The translations under genes and the position numbers were made by a program. This document shows, piece after piece, positions 25,495-34,596 of a stretch of DNA of 64,000 bases; position 1 is the first letter of the stretch, and each line of letters begins with the position of its first letter. A model generated the notes under the pieces. The model searched no databases and was not told where the DNA came from. It was given only the letters and a program-made list of their open reading frames with translations. This DNA comes from Paenibacillus sp. FSL A5-0031 (GTDB lineage: Bacteria > Bacillota > Bacilli > Paenibacillales > Paenibacillaceae): the NCBI RefSeq assembly GCF_001956295.1, contig NZ_MRTD01000014.1, forward strand, positions 142,087-206,086. Reading direction: 5' to 3'.

Positions 25495-25745
25495 CTTTAA
25501 GATCAGTGTCCAATAATGAAAAAATTGCAATAAGTAAAAGACCTTGCTGGAATCGTGAAGTTGTGAAGTATGACTTCAACAAACAACGAGATAATAACGA
25601 ATGGGAAGCGAAAGTAAAAGTATAAGGTGTAAAATCCATTCCAGCGGTTGCGATCAATGGACAATTGGTGGAATGCTACAGCGATGGTGGTTTTAACATC
25701 TAAGCATTGAACCAGCTGGTTTGGGCTAAGGCAACCATCGAAGAT
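25495..25745 (+). pseudogene. Thioredoxin-like (mer-type) remnant
   Basis: Pieces such as YDFNKQRDNNEWEAKVK and GVKSIPAVAINGQLVECYSDGGFNI match the C-terminal half of small thioredoxin-like proteins in mercury operons, including the cis-Pro loop SIPAVAING. Frameshifts and stops interrupt it and the front CxxC is not readable. Confidence 0.55.
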
Positions 25746-26061
25746 TTTCATGGTATCATCTATTACAGTTTTTATAGGTTTTGCGATTAATCAGTTACCT
25801 ATTACTTAGTGAACTCATCATGCTGTTTTTGCGACTCGTTCAATCGAACTTAGCGATTTCAACCGATAATGCAAGTGAATGGGTGTTTATGTTATCGGGT
25901 TTTCATTTTCAACTTGATATTAATGTTAGAGATTTTGGTATTTGGACTCAATAAAGGACTTGATTAAAAAAGAGAAGATTCAGTACAAGTATATGCTCGT
26001 ATTCTTAATTATAAATTTCGTATTAGCCGTTCATACAAATATAGATAAGGAATGATATTAT
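25746..26061. other. Gene-poor segment
   Basis: About 315 AT-rich bases between the thioredoxin-like remnant and the interrupted metallochaperone gene. No coding or RNA feature that I can support. Confidence 0.4.
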
Positions 26062-26230
26062 ATGGATTGTTACGCACCATCCAATAAGGAGAGACGGAGA
26101 AAAAGGTAAAAGTGTAACCGTGATTACGCTAAAATGGGACTGACCCCATAACGTGAGACAAATCAAAACACCTTCAAGAAAATGCAACCATGTCGTAAGA
26201 TATGGAGACAACCTTGGAGGTGTTTTTACG

Positions 26231-26551
26231 TTGGCAACAAGAGTAAGTTACCCAGTGGAAACAAAAATGAAAGCCATTGAATTGAGAATAACAGGAGTCC
26301 CAGTGAAAGAGGTCATGGAGCAACTCAGCATACGAAATAAGACGCAATTGGAAACCTGGATGCGATGGTACCGCAAAGGCGAATTAAACCGCTTGGAGCA
26401 GCCTGTAGGCAAACAATACAGCTATGGTAAAGGACCTGAGTTTACCTCGGAACTGGAGCAAATAAAGGCGGAGAATCGGTTCTTAAAGCAACAAATAGAT
26501 GTGCTAAAAAAGTACAAGGAAATGGAAAGGAGTTGTCACCAAAAATCATAG
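26231..26551 (+). CDS. IS3 OrfA (DNA-binding, frameshift donor)
   Basis: A 106-residue OrfA with a helix-turn-helix (VKEVMEQLSIRNKTQLETWMRWYRKGEL) and a C-terminal leucine-zipper-like coiled coil (LEQIKAENRFLKQQIDVLKKYKEME). The start is TTG 26231 behind GGAGG. The A-AAA-AAG heptamer at 26506-26512 is in the zero frame (CTA AAA AAG), and a -1 shift there leads into orfB to give the fused transposase known for IS3 elements. Confidence 0.9.
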   Translation: MATRVSYPVETKMKAIELRITGVPVKEVMEQLSIRNKTQLETWMRWYRKGELNRLEQPVGKQYSYGKGPEFTSELEQIKAENRFLKQQIDVLKKYKEMERSCHQKS

Positions 26552-27375
26552 TTGAACTGGTTGAGTTGATTCACGGGGAAGTTACGATCACCAAAGCTTG
26601 TGCATGGCTGGGTGTGCCACGTGCTACCTATTACCGATGGAGAGCAAAAAACGAAACTCGGCCATTGGACAGCATGGTTGAAGAGATTCGAGAACTCTGC
26701 ACTGAGCATAAATTCCGTTACGGATACCGAAAGATTACTGCACTGCTTCGAAAAAAGTACAAGATTAATCACAAGCGCGTACAACGAATCATGCAATGTG
26801 AGCAGCTTCAATGTCGAGTCAGAGTAAAGAAACGAAAGCATACAGGGCAGCCTGCTTATGTAGCTGAGTACCTGTTAAAGCGGAAATTTCAAGCTGAAGC
26901 ACCGATGCATAAACTCGTCACGGATATTACGCATTTACCATTCGGCGGAAAAATGATGTACCTATCGAGTATCCTCGATTTATATAACGGAGAGATCGTA
27001 GTTAGCAGTCTATCCGATACGCAAGATACGGACTTTGTACTGGATACACTTAATCAATTGCCAGCTGTGCCTGGTGCGATCCTGCATAGCGATCAGGGCA
27101 GCGTCTACACGTCGCTGGGGTATCAGGAAGCTGTAAAAGGAAAAGGCATTACCATGAGCATGTCCCGCAAGGGAACGCCCGCTGATAATGCCCCCATTGA
27201 ATCGTTTCATTCCACACTAAAGTCTGAAACGTTCTACCTCGAAGGGTTGACCCATACAACGACGGCAATCGTTGAACAGACCGTTCGAGACTACATCACT
27301 TTCTATAACGCAATTCGTATTCAAATGAAACTAAACAACCAGTCGCCGATTGATTACAGGCGACTGGCCGTTTAA
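26533..27375 (+). CDS. IS3 OrfB (DDE transposase domain)
   Basis: A 280-residue OrfB with HTH_21 region (YGYRKITALLRKKYKINHKRVQRIM) and an rve integrase core. The DDE residues are visible in LVTDITHLPFGGKMMYLSSILDLYNG (first D), LHSDQGSVYTS (second D) and PADNAPIESFHSTLKSE (E). It is in the -1 frame relative to orfA and overlaps it by 19 bases. It appears complete and potentially active. Confidence 0.93.
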   Translation: MSPKIIVELVELIHGEVTITKACAWLGVPRATYYRWRAKNETRPLDSMVEEIRELCTEHKFRYGYRKITALLRKKYKINHKRVQRIMQCEQLQCRVRVKKRKHTGQPAYVAEYLLKRKFQAEAPMHKLVTDITHLPFGGKMMYLSSILDLYNGEIVVSSLSDTQDTDFVLDTLNQLPAVPGAILHSDQGSVYTSLGYQEAVKGKGITMSMSRKGTPADNAPIESFHSTLKSETFYLEGLTHTTTAIVEQTVRDYITFYNAIRIQMKLNNQSPIDYRRLAV

Positions 27376-28060
27376 ACTTGAAAGGTGTTTTGATCCCTGT
27401 CTCATAAATGGGGGTCAGTCCCAATCATTGCTCCTACCTTCTTTTTTAGAAACTCTTGTGCCGGATAATTCATATTCTTTCTGTTGTATCATGGTTTATT
27501 TCTGCGGTACTCGTTCACAAACATTTGAAGAGAAAGCCCTGAAAGTCCCCGTTTTCCAAAAGAACTCCAAATTGGATGTAGCTGTATGCTATTGCTCTGA
27601 ATGGACGAGAGAGAGCCTTGTTCATGAGGCTAGGGATAACCAGCATCCTATTGACCAGATGATGGGTCATGACCTATCGAACCGTTGTGGTTGCGAGGTA
27701 AACAATCCTCAAGGGGCTTGCTGTTTGGGCAATGTTACAGCGTTTGTAAGGAGTTTGGATAGAAATTTTTCATTACAGGGAACTTTACTGCAATAACTTC
27801 AAAGTAGTTAATATTATTAGCTGTCTTTTCCCCGCTAAATGTTTGAAGTATACGTTATCTTGGTTGACTGATAAAAAAGCTCGCTAAAAATGGGGGGTAG
27901 GTCAGGATTTAATTCATAAAAACCCATCATAAACGTCGTTAGCACATCCTAAAAAAAATGGTGGGCTAACGACACTCTCTTATGACTTTCCTGCAACATA
28001 CCTAAAGCGAAATGGTGGATCCTTAGTGGAACCACCTTTTTGACTACAATGAATAAGTTG

Positions 28061-28258
28061 TTACTTCGCATCCAGTTTAACTTCTGTAAACGAACCGTTA
28101 ATTTCAGAATCTGAAGATTCTGTTAAAGTTAATTCTAACTCAGATTTCTCTATAGATTTCATTGCTAATAAATATCCAAATGTCTTGAGTTTAAATGACA
28201 ATTCAAGAAGTTCTCTTGATGTCATAGAGTTAAAATCTTTATCATCACTTAACATCAC
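28061..28258 (-). CDS. Small hypothetical protein
   Basis: A 65-residue acidic frame (LTSRELLELSFKLKTFGYLLAM, then ELELTLTESSDSE). It resembles no family I know. The region upstream repeats gtgatgttaa, which blurs the ribosome site, and a hairpin GGTGGATCC...GGAACCACC at 28014-28036 lies after the stop. It may be a real small gene, but evidence is only the open frame. Confidence 0.3.
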   Translation of the reverse strand: MMLSDDKDFNSMTSRELLELSFKLKTFGYLLAMKSIEKSELELTLTESSDSEINGSFTEVKLDAK

Positions 28259-28551
28259 TTAACATCACTCACTTTCGATTAGTTCTATAGATTATGGTAT
28301 TTCTCGCAAAATGTGAAGAGTTAATTTAGATAACAGTTTCTTTTACTCCACACTTTTAAAAAAGTTAATTGTGCACCTTATGTACTTTTGGTTCAATTAT
28401 GTTGTTACTCCACCAGTCATCATTGTTAAAGCAATGTGCTCACTTTTATTATTTTAATTCAATAATAGATTCTAAACTCTATACAAGTACATCATAAATA
28501 GATGATAAAAAATGAATGATTAAGGAGTGACGTATAAGGCGAAAATTTCAT

Positions 28552-28677
28552 TTAGTGGCATTACTGTTAGTTATGCCTGGTTCGTTAACGCTGTGGATAG
28601 CGATATTTGCCAATATGGGAGCAACATTACTTGTAACGCTAAACAGTTTAAGGTTAAAGAATAAAAAGGATTTTTAA
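28552..28677 (+). pseudogene. Zn/Cd P-type ATPase, C-terminal remnant
   Basis: The 41 codons reading LLLVMPGSLTLWIAIFANMG and ATLLVTLNSLRLKNKKDF match the last two membrane helices and tail of CadA/ZntA-type P1B ATPases. The remainder of the gene is gone. A piece of the N-terminal HMA domain of the same kind of ATPase lies at 29400-29540 but on the opposite strand. Confidence 0.8.
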
Positions 28678-28699
28678 GACAAAGGAGATATAAGTAAAA

Positions 28700-29164
28700 A
28701 TGAAGGATTGTTGTGCCAAGTCGAATGAAAAGGTAAAGTCTTATGTTTGCCCCTCTTGTAAAAATAAAGGGATACAGATGAAATTAATAACGCTTAAAAG
28801 TTTACTTCTTCCTAAAGCTTTAGCAAATTTGCAACCAGATACCAGTTATCAATTTTGCTCTTTTTCAGAATGTGGTGTTGTGTATTTTAACGAAAAAAAC
28901 AGATATTTACTAAAAGTGATTTAAAAATACCAGTTTTTCAAAAAGACAAGAACGAAAATACGCCAATTTGTTCTGTTTTGGATGGACAAGAAAAATTGTG
29001 ACTGAAGAAATTAATAAAACCGAGGAAAATACCATTGTAAAGAACATCTCAATGCACATAAAGGCAAATCGCTGTGGAGTGGATGCGAAGTAAACAATCC
29101 TCAAGGTTCTTGTTGTCTTGATAATGTAACTGATTTTGTAAATAGAAATGACACGAAAAAATAG
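28700..29164 (+). pseudogene. CopZ-type [2Fe-2S] metallochaperone, frameshifted copy
   Basis: Starts cleanly with AAGGAG and MKDCCAKSNEK, then VCPSCKNKGIQ, TLKSLLLPKALANLQ and YQFCSFSECGVVYF. After about 28907 the frame shifts (TKSDLKIPVFQKDKN), shifts again near 28980 (FGWTRKIVTEE) and again near 29080 (GCEVNNPQGSCCLDNV). All the cysteine blocks of the family remain, so this is a recent pseudogene or a low-quality stretch. It directly follows the ATPase remnant, the usual gene order in cadmium/zinc/mercury loci. Confidence 0.8.
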
Positions 29165-29399
29165 TAACTAAAAAGACGATGATTCCTTAGCGTAGGAAAA
29201 ATCGGCTTTCTTTATGTCGAAATTTGCTTAGCGTATGTTTTCCGCGTTTCGTTGGTAGGCCCGAATTAGCTTGGAGGATTTTCCCTATCATCTTACAATC
29301 AAGAATAATAAAGTTATAAAAATCGTTCAACAATACATTCCATAACAACGTTGAAAAAAATAAAATCTGTAAAAGACCCACTATTATCAAATGATTTTA

Positions 29400-29540
29400 A
29401 CTGCTCCAAAAATGACTTGTGCGTCTTTAACGCAGGTAAATTTGTACATTTTACACGAATTTCTCTGCACAATTCGTGCATTTGAAGCCTTGTACTCTGT
29501 AGAAACTCTTATCTTCGGTGCTTTCAACTTTATTTAGCAT
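29400..29540 (-). pseudogene. P-type ATPase HMA domain remnant
   Basis: On the minus strand from ATG 29540 the frame reads KSFYRVQGFKCTNCAEKFV, stop, NVQIYL and then DAQVIF after a shift. YRVQGFxCTNCAxKFxxNV is the N-terminal metal-binding domain of CadA/ZntA ATPases. The orientation is opposite to the C-terminal remnant at 28552, so an inversion or a second ATPase gene must have existed. Confidence 0.65.
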
Positions 29541-29844
29541 TGATGATCAACACCTGTGATTGAGTGTAAGCTAATTGCACCAGTTGGCGAACATGATCGT
29601 TCTCCAAAGTAAAAAACTAGTTGCCATCCTTTCCTTTCGGTATTTAGCTAGACCAAGTTGCTATAATGAGCGAAGATGGTGTGATGCCGTTGCCATAGAA
29701 GAACCGAAAACAGTAAATCTCACTAAGTACTTGAAATTGTCAGATGAACTTAATTCAACTAAACATAAAAGTTATTTAAGAAGATATTTAAACTAACAAT
29801 CATATAGAGATAAGTATTTTACCAAATTTAACCAACATTCCTAA
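29541..29844. other. Gene-poor segment
   Basis: A 73-codon frame from 29575 to 29796 is open on the plus strand but has no ribosome site and no family likeness. I see nothing else in these 300 bases. Confidence 0.35.
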
Positions 29845-30375
29845 GGGCAGGTCTTTATCTATCAAGACAAGGTTCTAGGTCCACTGGAAAGTCAGAAGTT
29901 ACAGTCCCCTTACGGAACCTTTCCCCAAAGATTCAAGCATCAGGTGCTATCGCAAACACCAATTAAAACGTCTTGCGGAATCGTGCGAATGGATTCCTCT
30001 AACATTCCTATTTCAAAAACCATCGCTGCAGCGCTGGTTGAGATTGAACCCGGTGTGATGAGAGAAATTCATAGGCATCCTAATAACGACGAGTGGCAAT
30101 ATTACCTTACAGGACAGGGACGAATGACGGTATTTGCGGAAAATGGTACAGCTCGTACATTTGCTTATAGAGTGAGTGGTGTTGGCTCTGTACCATTTTC
30201 TAATTGGCACTATATTCAAAATACGTGTAACTAAACGTTATGGTTTTTGTAGATGTGCAAGAGCGACCGGTTTGTTGATGTGTCGTAAAACAAATGCATG
30301 GCGCTTATGATCTGGTTGGGGGGTAATTTGCATGTCAGTGCGGAATTGCTGGATGCACTGCGCAAAGTTAAATGA
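29845..30375 (+). pseudogene. Oxalate decarboxylase-like bicupin, C-terminal remnant
   Basis: In order: GPLESQKLQSPYGTFPQRFK, then PISKTIAAALVEIEPGVMRE with IHRHPNNDEWQYYLTGQGRM (second cupin, H-x3-H metal motif altered from HWHPN to HRHPN), and after a frameshift SDRFVDVS and ALRKVK near the C-terminus. This is the C-terminal cupin of oxalate decarboxylase, an enzyme that turns oxalate into formate and CO2. The N-terminal cupin is missing, and stops occur at 30232 and beyond. Confidence 0.8.
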
Positions 30376-30505
30376 CCATACGTCAAAAACCAGGGGTTTT
30401 CTTACTATCTTTAATAACGACTGTAATAGTCTTCTTCACCAAGGTTTATTGACCAATGGTATAACACATGATATGTGTGAAAATGAGCTAATCACCTCTT
30501 GGTTT

Positions 30506-30844
30506 TTAGGACTGTCTGTTTTTGCTACGGTTGGCTCTGTCGTTAACTCCTGCAATAACTTGTAGCGCATTTCCCAGGGATTGAAGTAAGTTGCCTACAA
30601 CCATTAAATCGTTGGATTCCTTATTAGCTGCGGTCCTCTGAAGTTCTGCAGTCAATTCAGCCTGTGCCGCATTAGCTATGGATTGCATCGCATTTCCAAT
30701 AATGGACAGCTTTTCAGCTTCTTCCTGCTGCCGTTTGTTTTTGGACAGATTTTTAGTTTGACCGACTGCTGCAACGTTAGTTCCTAAAGCTTGCAGCCAA
30801 GCAAAGGCGGCTAGTTGCTCATCAATACTTATTTGCTTGGCCAA
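30506..30844 (-). CDS. DUF6944-type repetitive protein
   Basis: A 112-residue helical protein with two similar segments, LSIIGNAMQSIANAAQAE and LMVVGNLLQSLGNALQVIAG. I recall this pattern from Firmicute proteins catalogued as DUF6944 repetitive family; the function is unknown. I place the start at TTG 30844 because GAGGGG lies nine bases before it, while the ATG at 30853 abuts that site. The frame is clean, unlike its surroundings. Confidence 0.65.
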   Translation of the reverse strand: MAKQISIDEQLAAFAWLQALGTNVAAVGQTKNLSKNKRQQEEAEKLSIIGNAMQSIANAAQAELTAELQRTAANKESNDLMVVGNLLQSLGNALQVIAGVNDRANRSKNRQS

Positions 30845-30949
30845 TAATATCATCCCCTCTTTCTCTTACTAATATAAGGTATGTACAATATACGACTGTT
30901 GTTTAGTTTTGGTGAAAACATTCTTGGTCTTGACCAGAATATATGGACA

Positions 30950-31590
30950 AAGAGAAAACCTCTATAATAAAAGATGAAGGGATTCACAATGGACAAGGGA
31001 AGAAATGCGACAAAGCATTTAAGGGGCAGGTCGTCCTGCGTATCTTGGCTGAAGAAACAACTGTGGGGAAACCACCAAAGAGATTGGCGTTCACTATACC
31101 ACGGTAAGGGACTGGGTTAAGAGTTATGGGCGTGATGGAGAAAGTGCATTTCCAGGCTACCGTAAGTTGAAGCCCGGGTTAAGACTGGCTGTACCTCGTT
31201 GGTATTATGGATCTGCATGGCCGTGCTCTCGTAGGATGGGTAATGGACAGCAGAATGAAGACGGAGCTAGTGTCTTCTGCACTGAAACAAACTTTAGGCC
31301 GCACAGGTGTATCAAATGGTCTGATCATCCACTCAGATCATTGTGTACAATATGCCAGCAAGAAATACCAATGCCTTTTAATGAAACAAGATTTCGTCTA
31401 CATCATGAGTCGTAAGGGCAAGTGTTACGACAAGGCGCCCATGGAAACCTTTTTGTAAAGCTCAAGATGGAATGTCTTAACGAGCTTGAAGCTAAGAAAG
31501 CTTAATTTGAGTATATTGAGCTGTTTTACAATCGGCGGAGAACGCATTCCTCCAACGGTTATATCTTTCTGAATATCCACCGGTTTCATG
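30950..31590 (+). mobile_element. IS3-family remnant (second type)
   Basis: OrfA pieces (VVLRILAEETTVG, IGVHYTTVRDWVKSYG) are joined by a deletion to the OrfB end: MDLHGRALVGWVMDSRMKTE, LIIHSDHCVQYASKKYQ, SRKGKCYDKAPMETF, LFYNRRRTHSSNGYI. It differs from the intact element at 26135. Ends cannot be found. Confidence 0.75.
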
Positions 31591-31840
31591 TCGATCGCTT
31601 CCAATTTAAATTCATATCTGGTAAACGTTAAGAAAGCGTCGATCAACTCTGCAATATGCTTTGATTTCTTAATATAAGCTAATATTCCTGCTTTTCTCTT
31701 TCGGATAGATGTTTCTGTTGATAAAACAAAAAAAAGCACGTTTCGCTAAATCGATAAAAATCGATAATTATACTCGGCAATTCCGAATGAGTAGTAGGAC
31801 AAATGAAAATAATAATGGAATAAGCATGGAGGCATGGATA

Positions 31841-32080
31841 ATGAAGGACAGATCGATGAGGATGGATGATTCAATGATGGTCTTGATGTGTATCATAATG
31901 TTTAGTTGTGCATTAATTCTGATTATAACTGTTGGAGCAGTGGTATACATGGTTGTTCGAACCTTGATGAAGAGAAGTAAAGTGGAAGATCGCCCCCTGA
32001 TGATCTTAAAGGAACGTTATGCCATGGGAGAAATAAACGATGAAGAATTTGAACATAAACAAATATTTTTGAGAAAATAA
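31841..32080 (+). CDS. SHOCT-domain membrane protein
   Basis: A 79-residue protein with a Met-rich head (MKDRSMRMDDSMM), one membrane helix (about 17-41) and a C-terminal SHOCT motif (PLMILKERYAMGEINDEEFEHKQIFL). Small SHOCT membrane proteins recur in copper islands of Gram-positive bacteria; function unknown. The start at 31841 follows GGAGGCATGGATA. The frame is intact within otherwise decayed DNA. Confidence 0.75.
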   Translation: MKDRSMRMDDSMMVLMCIIMFSCALILIITVGAVVYMVVRTLMKRSKVEDRPLMILKERYAMGEINDEEFEHKQIFLRK

Positions 32081-32396
32081 TAGAGCTAGTTAATACATTG
32101 GCGGCTAATTTGTCTTACCTTATAAATTGTTTTAGCTTACTCCTGGAGTTAACGGATGGCCAATAACCTCAAGACCCTCAAGACCGTGACTATAGGTGAT
32201 TAAAATCATATAAGAAAGACGAGTATCACAACATATGATATAGTTTTATAAGATTCATTTCAATGCACGAGGTATGAATAACGTTCACTTATGAATTATA
32301 AGAAAAAAGTTTCGTTAGAAAACGTCAATATAGAGTGCAAGGGGAGAATGACTTGGACTTTCCTAAGATGGGCTGCTGGCAGTCACAGTTGTAGAG

Positions 32397-33025
32397 GTGA
32401 TTCAAAATGGTAATGTCCCATTGCTGAAGCGACATCTTACCAAGAATCCGGGTCTTGCCACGACGAGAATTGTAGGAAGAGTTTATTTCGATAAGAGCGA
32501 CATCAACGGAATGTTGCGCACATTGTTACATATTGTGACTGATTGGCCTGGCCACTTCCCGAACGGCGCCGCGAGTGAGGCGGCGTTGGTCGGGGCTGGT
32601 GTTGAGGTAAATGCTCGGTTCGACAGCCCACACTCCGAGACGCTGCTTCATTGGGCTGCGAGCATCGATGACATCGAAGTGATTGATGCGCTTCAGGACG
32701 CCGGTGCCGACATCGAAACTCACGGTGTGGTAATCGCTGGAGGCACTCCGATGGATAATGCAGTAGGTTTCGGGCAGTGGAAGGCCGCTGGTAGAACGCG
32801 GAGCACAGACCAAGCACTGGCACGCAGCGACGCTTGGACTTTGGATCGAATATGAATTTTTTCGTAGGCACTACGTTACCAACCCCAGACGAGCTTACTG
32901 AGGCATTCTGGTAGGCGTGCCATGGAGGGCAACAGAATGAAGCCGAGTACCTTCTCGAGAAGGGGCTTCCCTTGATTGAATCGGATACGATGGACTTACT
33001 CCCCTCGATACCGCACTCGTAGATA
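32397..33025 (+). pseudogene. Ankyrin-repeat protein, frameshifted
   Basis: The frame VPLLKRHLTKNPGLA, TLLHIVTDWPGHFPNG, ALVGAGVEVNARFD, ETLLHWAASIDDIEVIDAL, GADIETHGVV is a run of ankyrin-like repeats. After about 32780 the reading shifts (ERGAQTKHWHAATLG) and again near 32910 (NEAEYLLEKGL). Base composition is visibly richer in G and C than the neighbours, which suggests separate acquisition, perhaps from a high-GC soil bacterium. Confidence 0.7.
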
Positions 33026-33068
33026 TGCCCATGAGTTAGTCGAGTGGATAGGCGATAAGGGCGGCACA

Positions 33069-33135
33069 ACGATGGCCATAGTGACTACTCCGATAATGAT
33101 GAACGATTTTAGTCTCAGATCTGATATTTAATCCA
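33069..33135 (-). pseudogene. Short fragment of a traX copy
   Basis: These 67 bases match 23990-24056 inside the traX gene at most positions (both begin cgatggccatagtga and share actccgataatgatga). Differences are scattered, so it derives from a diverged relative rather than a recent duplication. Confidence 0.75.
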
Positions 33136-33250
33136 AATGTTTAATTTAATTACAGAACAATGGGTAAAAGAAGCAGCCAACCCTTTAATTACTACACGGG
33201 GGTGATCGCTCCTTCTTTTAACATAAGAAAGATACAGCTGATTATTTTGA

Positions 33251-33817
33251 TTAATGATGATCTTTGCCCTTAAAGGCACTAATAAAATCTACAATACGTT
33301 TTTGTTCAAAGCTATCTAGTCGGTCGATTCTTCCCCAAGCAGTCAAAGTAATTGCATTTTTCATTTCCGGATATGGGTTCACGATCACACTTTCTGGGTA
33401 TTTTTCAACGATCGTTTCTAGATTCGATATCGTAATTTCGTCGATTTGTTTGTTGTAGTAAATTACAATACCTCCGTCTTCCAAATTGTGAACGAGTACT
33501 TCGTTATCCAAAGGTTCTTTATGAATACCCCAAGGTGCAGAGTAGGTAACGTGTTGACCGCTTGTAGGTGGATCAGAGTTATATTGATCGTGTGGTGAAG
33601 ATGCGTCGGAAATATGGGATTGATCAGACATAACTTTTACACTCTCACCGGGTAATGGTGGACGTGTAGCAAAAGCTAAAATGATTACGATTAATAATAT
33701 AGTGGCGCCTACAATCCATAATATTTTTCTCCACATCTTTTGTTTTTCAGCATGTGCCCGTCGTTGTTCAGTTCGTGCTTGTTTTGAAACTTGATTCGTG
33801 CGATTGGTTTTAGTCAT
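33251..33817 (-). CDS. DUF3105 membrane-anchored protein
   Basis: A 188-residue protein with a basic head, one membrane helix (about 30-50) and an outer DUF3105 domain. The family blocks YNSDPPTSGQHV, LVHNLEDGGIVIYYN and ITLTAWGRIDRLD are clear. DUF3105 proteins have conserved His residues and are often next to copper or multicopper oxidase genes, which fits here, but no activity is established. The start lies in a gap rich in recombination scars. The gene is divergent from blaI. Confidence 0.85.
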   Translation of the reverse strand: MTKTNRTNQVSKQARTEQRRAHAEKQKMWRKILWIVGATILLIVIILAFATRPPLPGESVKVMSDQSHISDASSPHDQYNSDPPTSGQHVTYSAPWGIHKEPLDNEVLVHNLEDGGIVIYYNKQIDEITISNLETIVEKYPESVIVNPYPEMKNAITLTAWGRIDRLDSFEQKRIVDFISAFKGKDHH

Positions 33818-34066
33818 AAGATAATGTACTCCCTTCTCTTATTTAAATTCGGCAATAAAATCGTATCATCAATAAACGGGTAATTCAAACATATGAGAAC
33901 ACTAGACTCTACACTAATACATCATATATAGAATGATTAAGGAATGACATATAAGGCGAGACTTTCATCGGGGGAGCGAGAATCTAACAAAAGTATGATT
34001 CGGAACTTTCCCTGATCTATAATTTAAATACCTTTTTATTGAGAGGATGAGTGACCGCCTATCGTG
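33818..34066. other. Gap with repeated scar sequence
   Basis: Bases 33900-33968 closely repeat 28466-28553: both contain gattaaggaRtgacRtataagg followed by a TTTCAT string, the latter lying just before the P-type ATPase remnant. No gene is visible. The repeat shows that the same ATPase-flanking sequence once existed twice. Confidence 0.55.
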
Positions 34067-34104
34067 TTGACTAATGATACAAAAAACAACTACAATTTGA
34101 TAGA
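34067..34104 (+). promoter_or_regulatory. blaI promoter with decayed dyad
   Basis: TTGACT (34067-34072), 18 bases, TACAAT (34091-34096). The sequence over the -10, AACTACAATTTGATAGA (34088-34104), has a perfect left half and spacer as at 17727 but a right half with several changes. It suggests weak autoregulation of the repressor gene. Confidence 0.6.
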
Positions 34105-34164
34105 GTAAAAGGTTTAAACATCAGTATTAAATGAAGTATGTTAGGGTGGGAAGGAGTTGCTAGC

Positions 34165-34596
34165 ATGAAAATACAACGAATGAAAATAAGTGAAGAGGGA
34201 TTGAATCGTTTTTTCGGTCCACTTGAAGCTCAGATAATGGAGATTGTATGGAGTGAGAGAGAAGAAGTATCAATAAAAAAAGTACAATCATTGCTTATTG
34301 AAGAGCTCTCTTTTAATACGGTCATGACCGTTCTAAATCGTCTTGTTGAGAAAGGTCATTTAACGAAGGCTTCTTTAGGAAAAGGAAGAAATAAAACCAG
34401 TAACTTTAAACCTGTACAGAGTAAAGAACAATTTATCAAAGAGCAAACACGCATCGTAACCGAAGAGCTCGTTCAGGAATATGGACAAATGGTCGTAAAC
34501 CATTTTTTTGACGCATTTGAACAAACTGATCCTCAATTAATGAGATTGATGGAAGACCGAATAAATCAGTGGAAGCGTGATAAAGATGAAACTTAG
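34165..34596 (+). CDS. BlaI/MecI/CopY-family repressor
   Basis: A 143-residue winged-helix repressor. The N-terminal DNA-binding domain (about 10-85) shows GPLEAQIMEIVWS, SFNTVMTVLNRLVEKGHL (recognition helix) and a basic wing; the C-terminal helices serve dimerisation. Family members bind dyads with TACA/TGTA cores and are removed either by proteolysis (BlaI, MecI) or by metal (CopY). The CopY metal motif CxCx4CxC is absent from the tail. The M56 protease gene overlaps its end, which points to control by proteolysis. Start at ATG 34165 after GGAAGGAG. It is the best candidate to bind the ten dyads in this window. Confidence 0.92.
   Translation: MKIQRMKISEEGLNRFFGPLEAQIMEIVWSEREEVSIKKVQSLLIEELSFNTVMTVLNRLVEKGHLTKASLGKGRNKTSNFKPVQSKEQFIKEQTRIVTEELVQEYGQMVVNHFFDAFEQTDPQLMRLMEDRINQWKRDKDET

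Larger units (their letters stand above)
26135..27423 (+). mobile_element. Intact IS3-family element (IS150-like)
   Basis: A 1,289-bp element with ends TGGGACTGACCCC and GGGGTCAGTCCCA, a perfect 13-bp inverted repeat with the TG...CA termini usual for IS3. It has two overlapping frames, orfA and orfB, and a slippery A-AAA-AAG at 26506-26512. It interrupts a metallochaperone gene. A decayed relative of its first third lies at 46097. Confidence 0.93.
26062..27796 (+). pseudogene. CopZ-type [2Fe-2S] metallochaperone, interrupted by IS3
   Basis: The gene begins at ATG 26062 (MDCYAPSNKE..). After a frameshift it reads KSVTVITLK up to 26134, where an IS3-family element starts. On the far side at 27424 the same frame resumes as SLLLPSFLETLVPDNSYSFC, then PVFQKNSKLDVAVCYCSEWTRESL and RCGCEVNNPQGACCLGNV. 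These are the zinc- and [2Fe-2S]-binding cysteine blocks of the metallochaperone family that accompanies mer and P-type ATPase operons. A frameshift also lies near 27480. The gene is thus broken by the insertion and by at least two small changes. A decayed paralogue is at 28700. Confidence 0.8.

Noticed and set aside
28026..28050. GACTACAATGAATAAGTTG as another BlaI-type dyad
   Set aside because: Right arm is absent and no promoter or start codon is suitably placed.
29575..29796. 73-codon open frame
   Set aside because: No ribosome site, no family likeness, and it lies within a stretch of decayed genes.
31425..31739. Minus-strand frame resembling a histidine kinase dimerisation segment
   Set aside because: Likeness is limited to about 40 residues, its 5' part overlaps the IS3 remnant on the other strand, and no H box is present.
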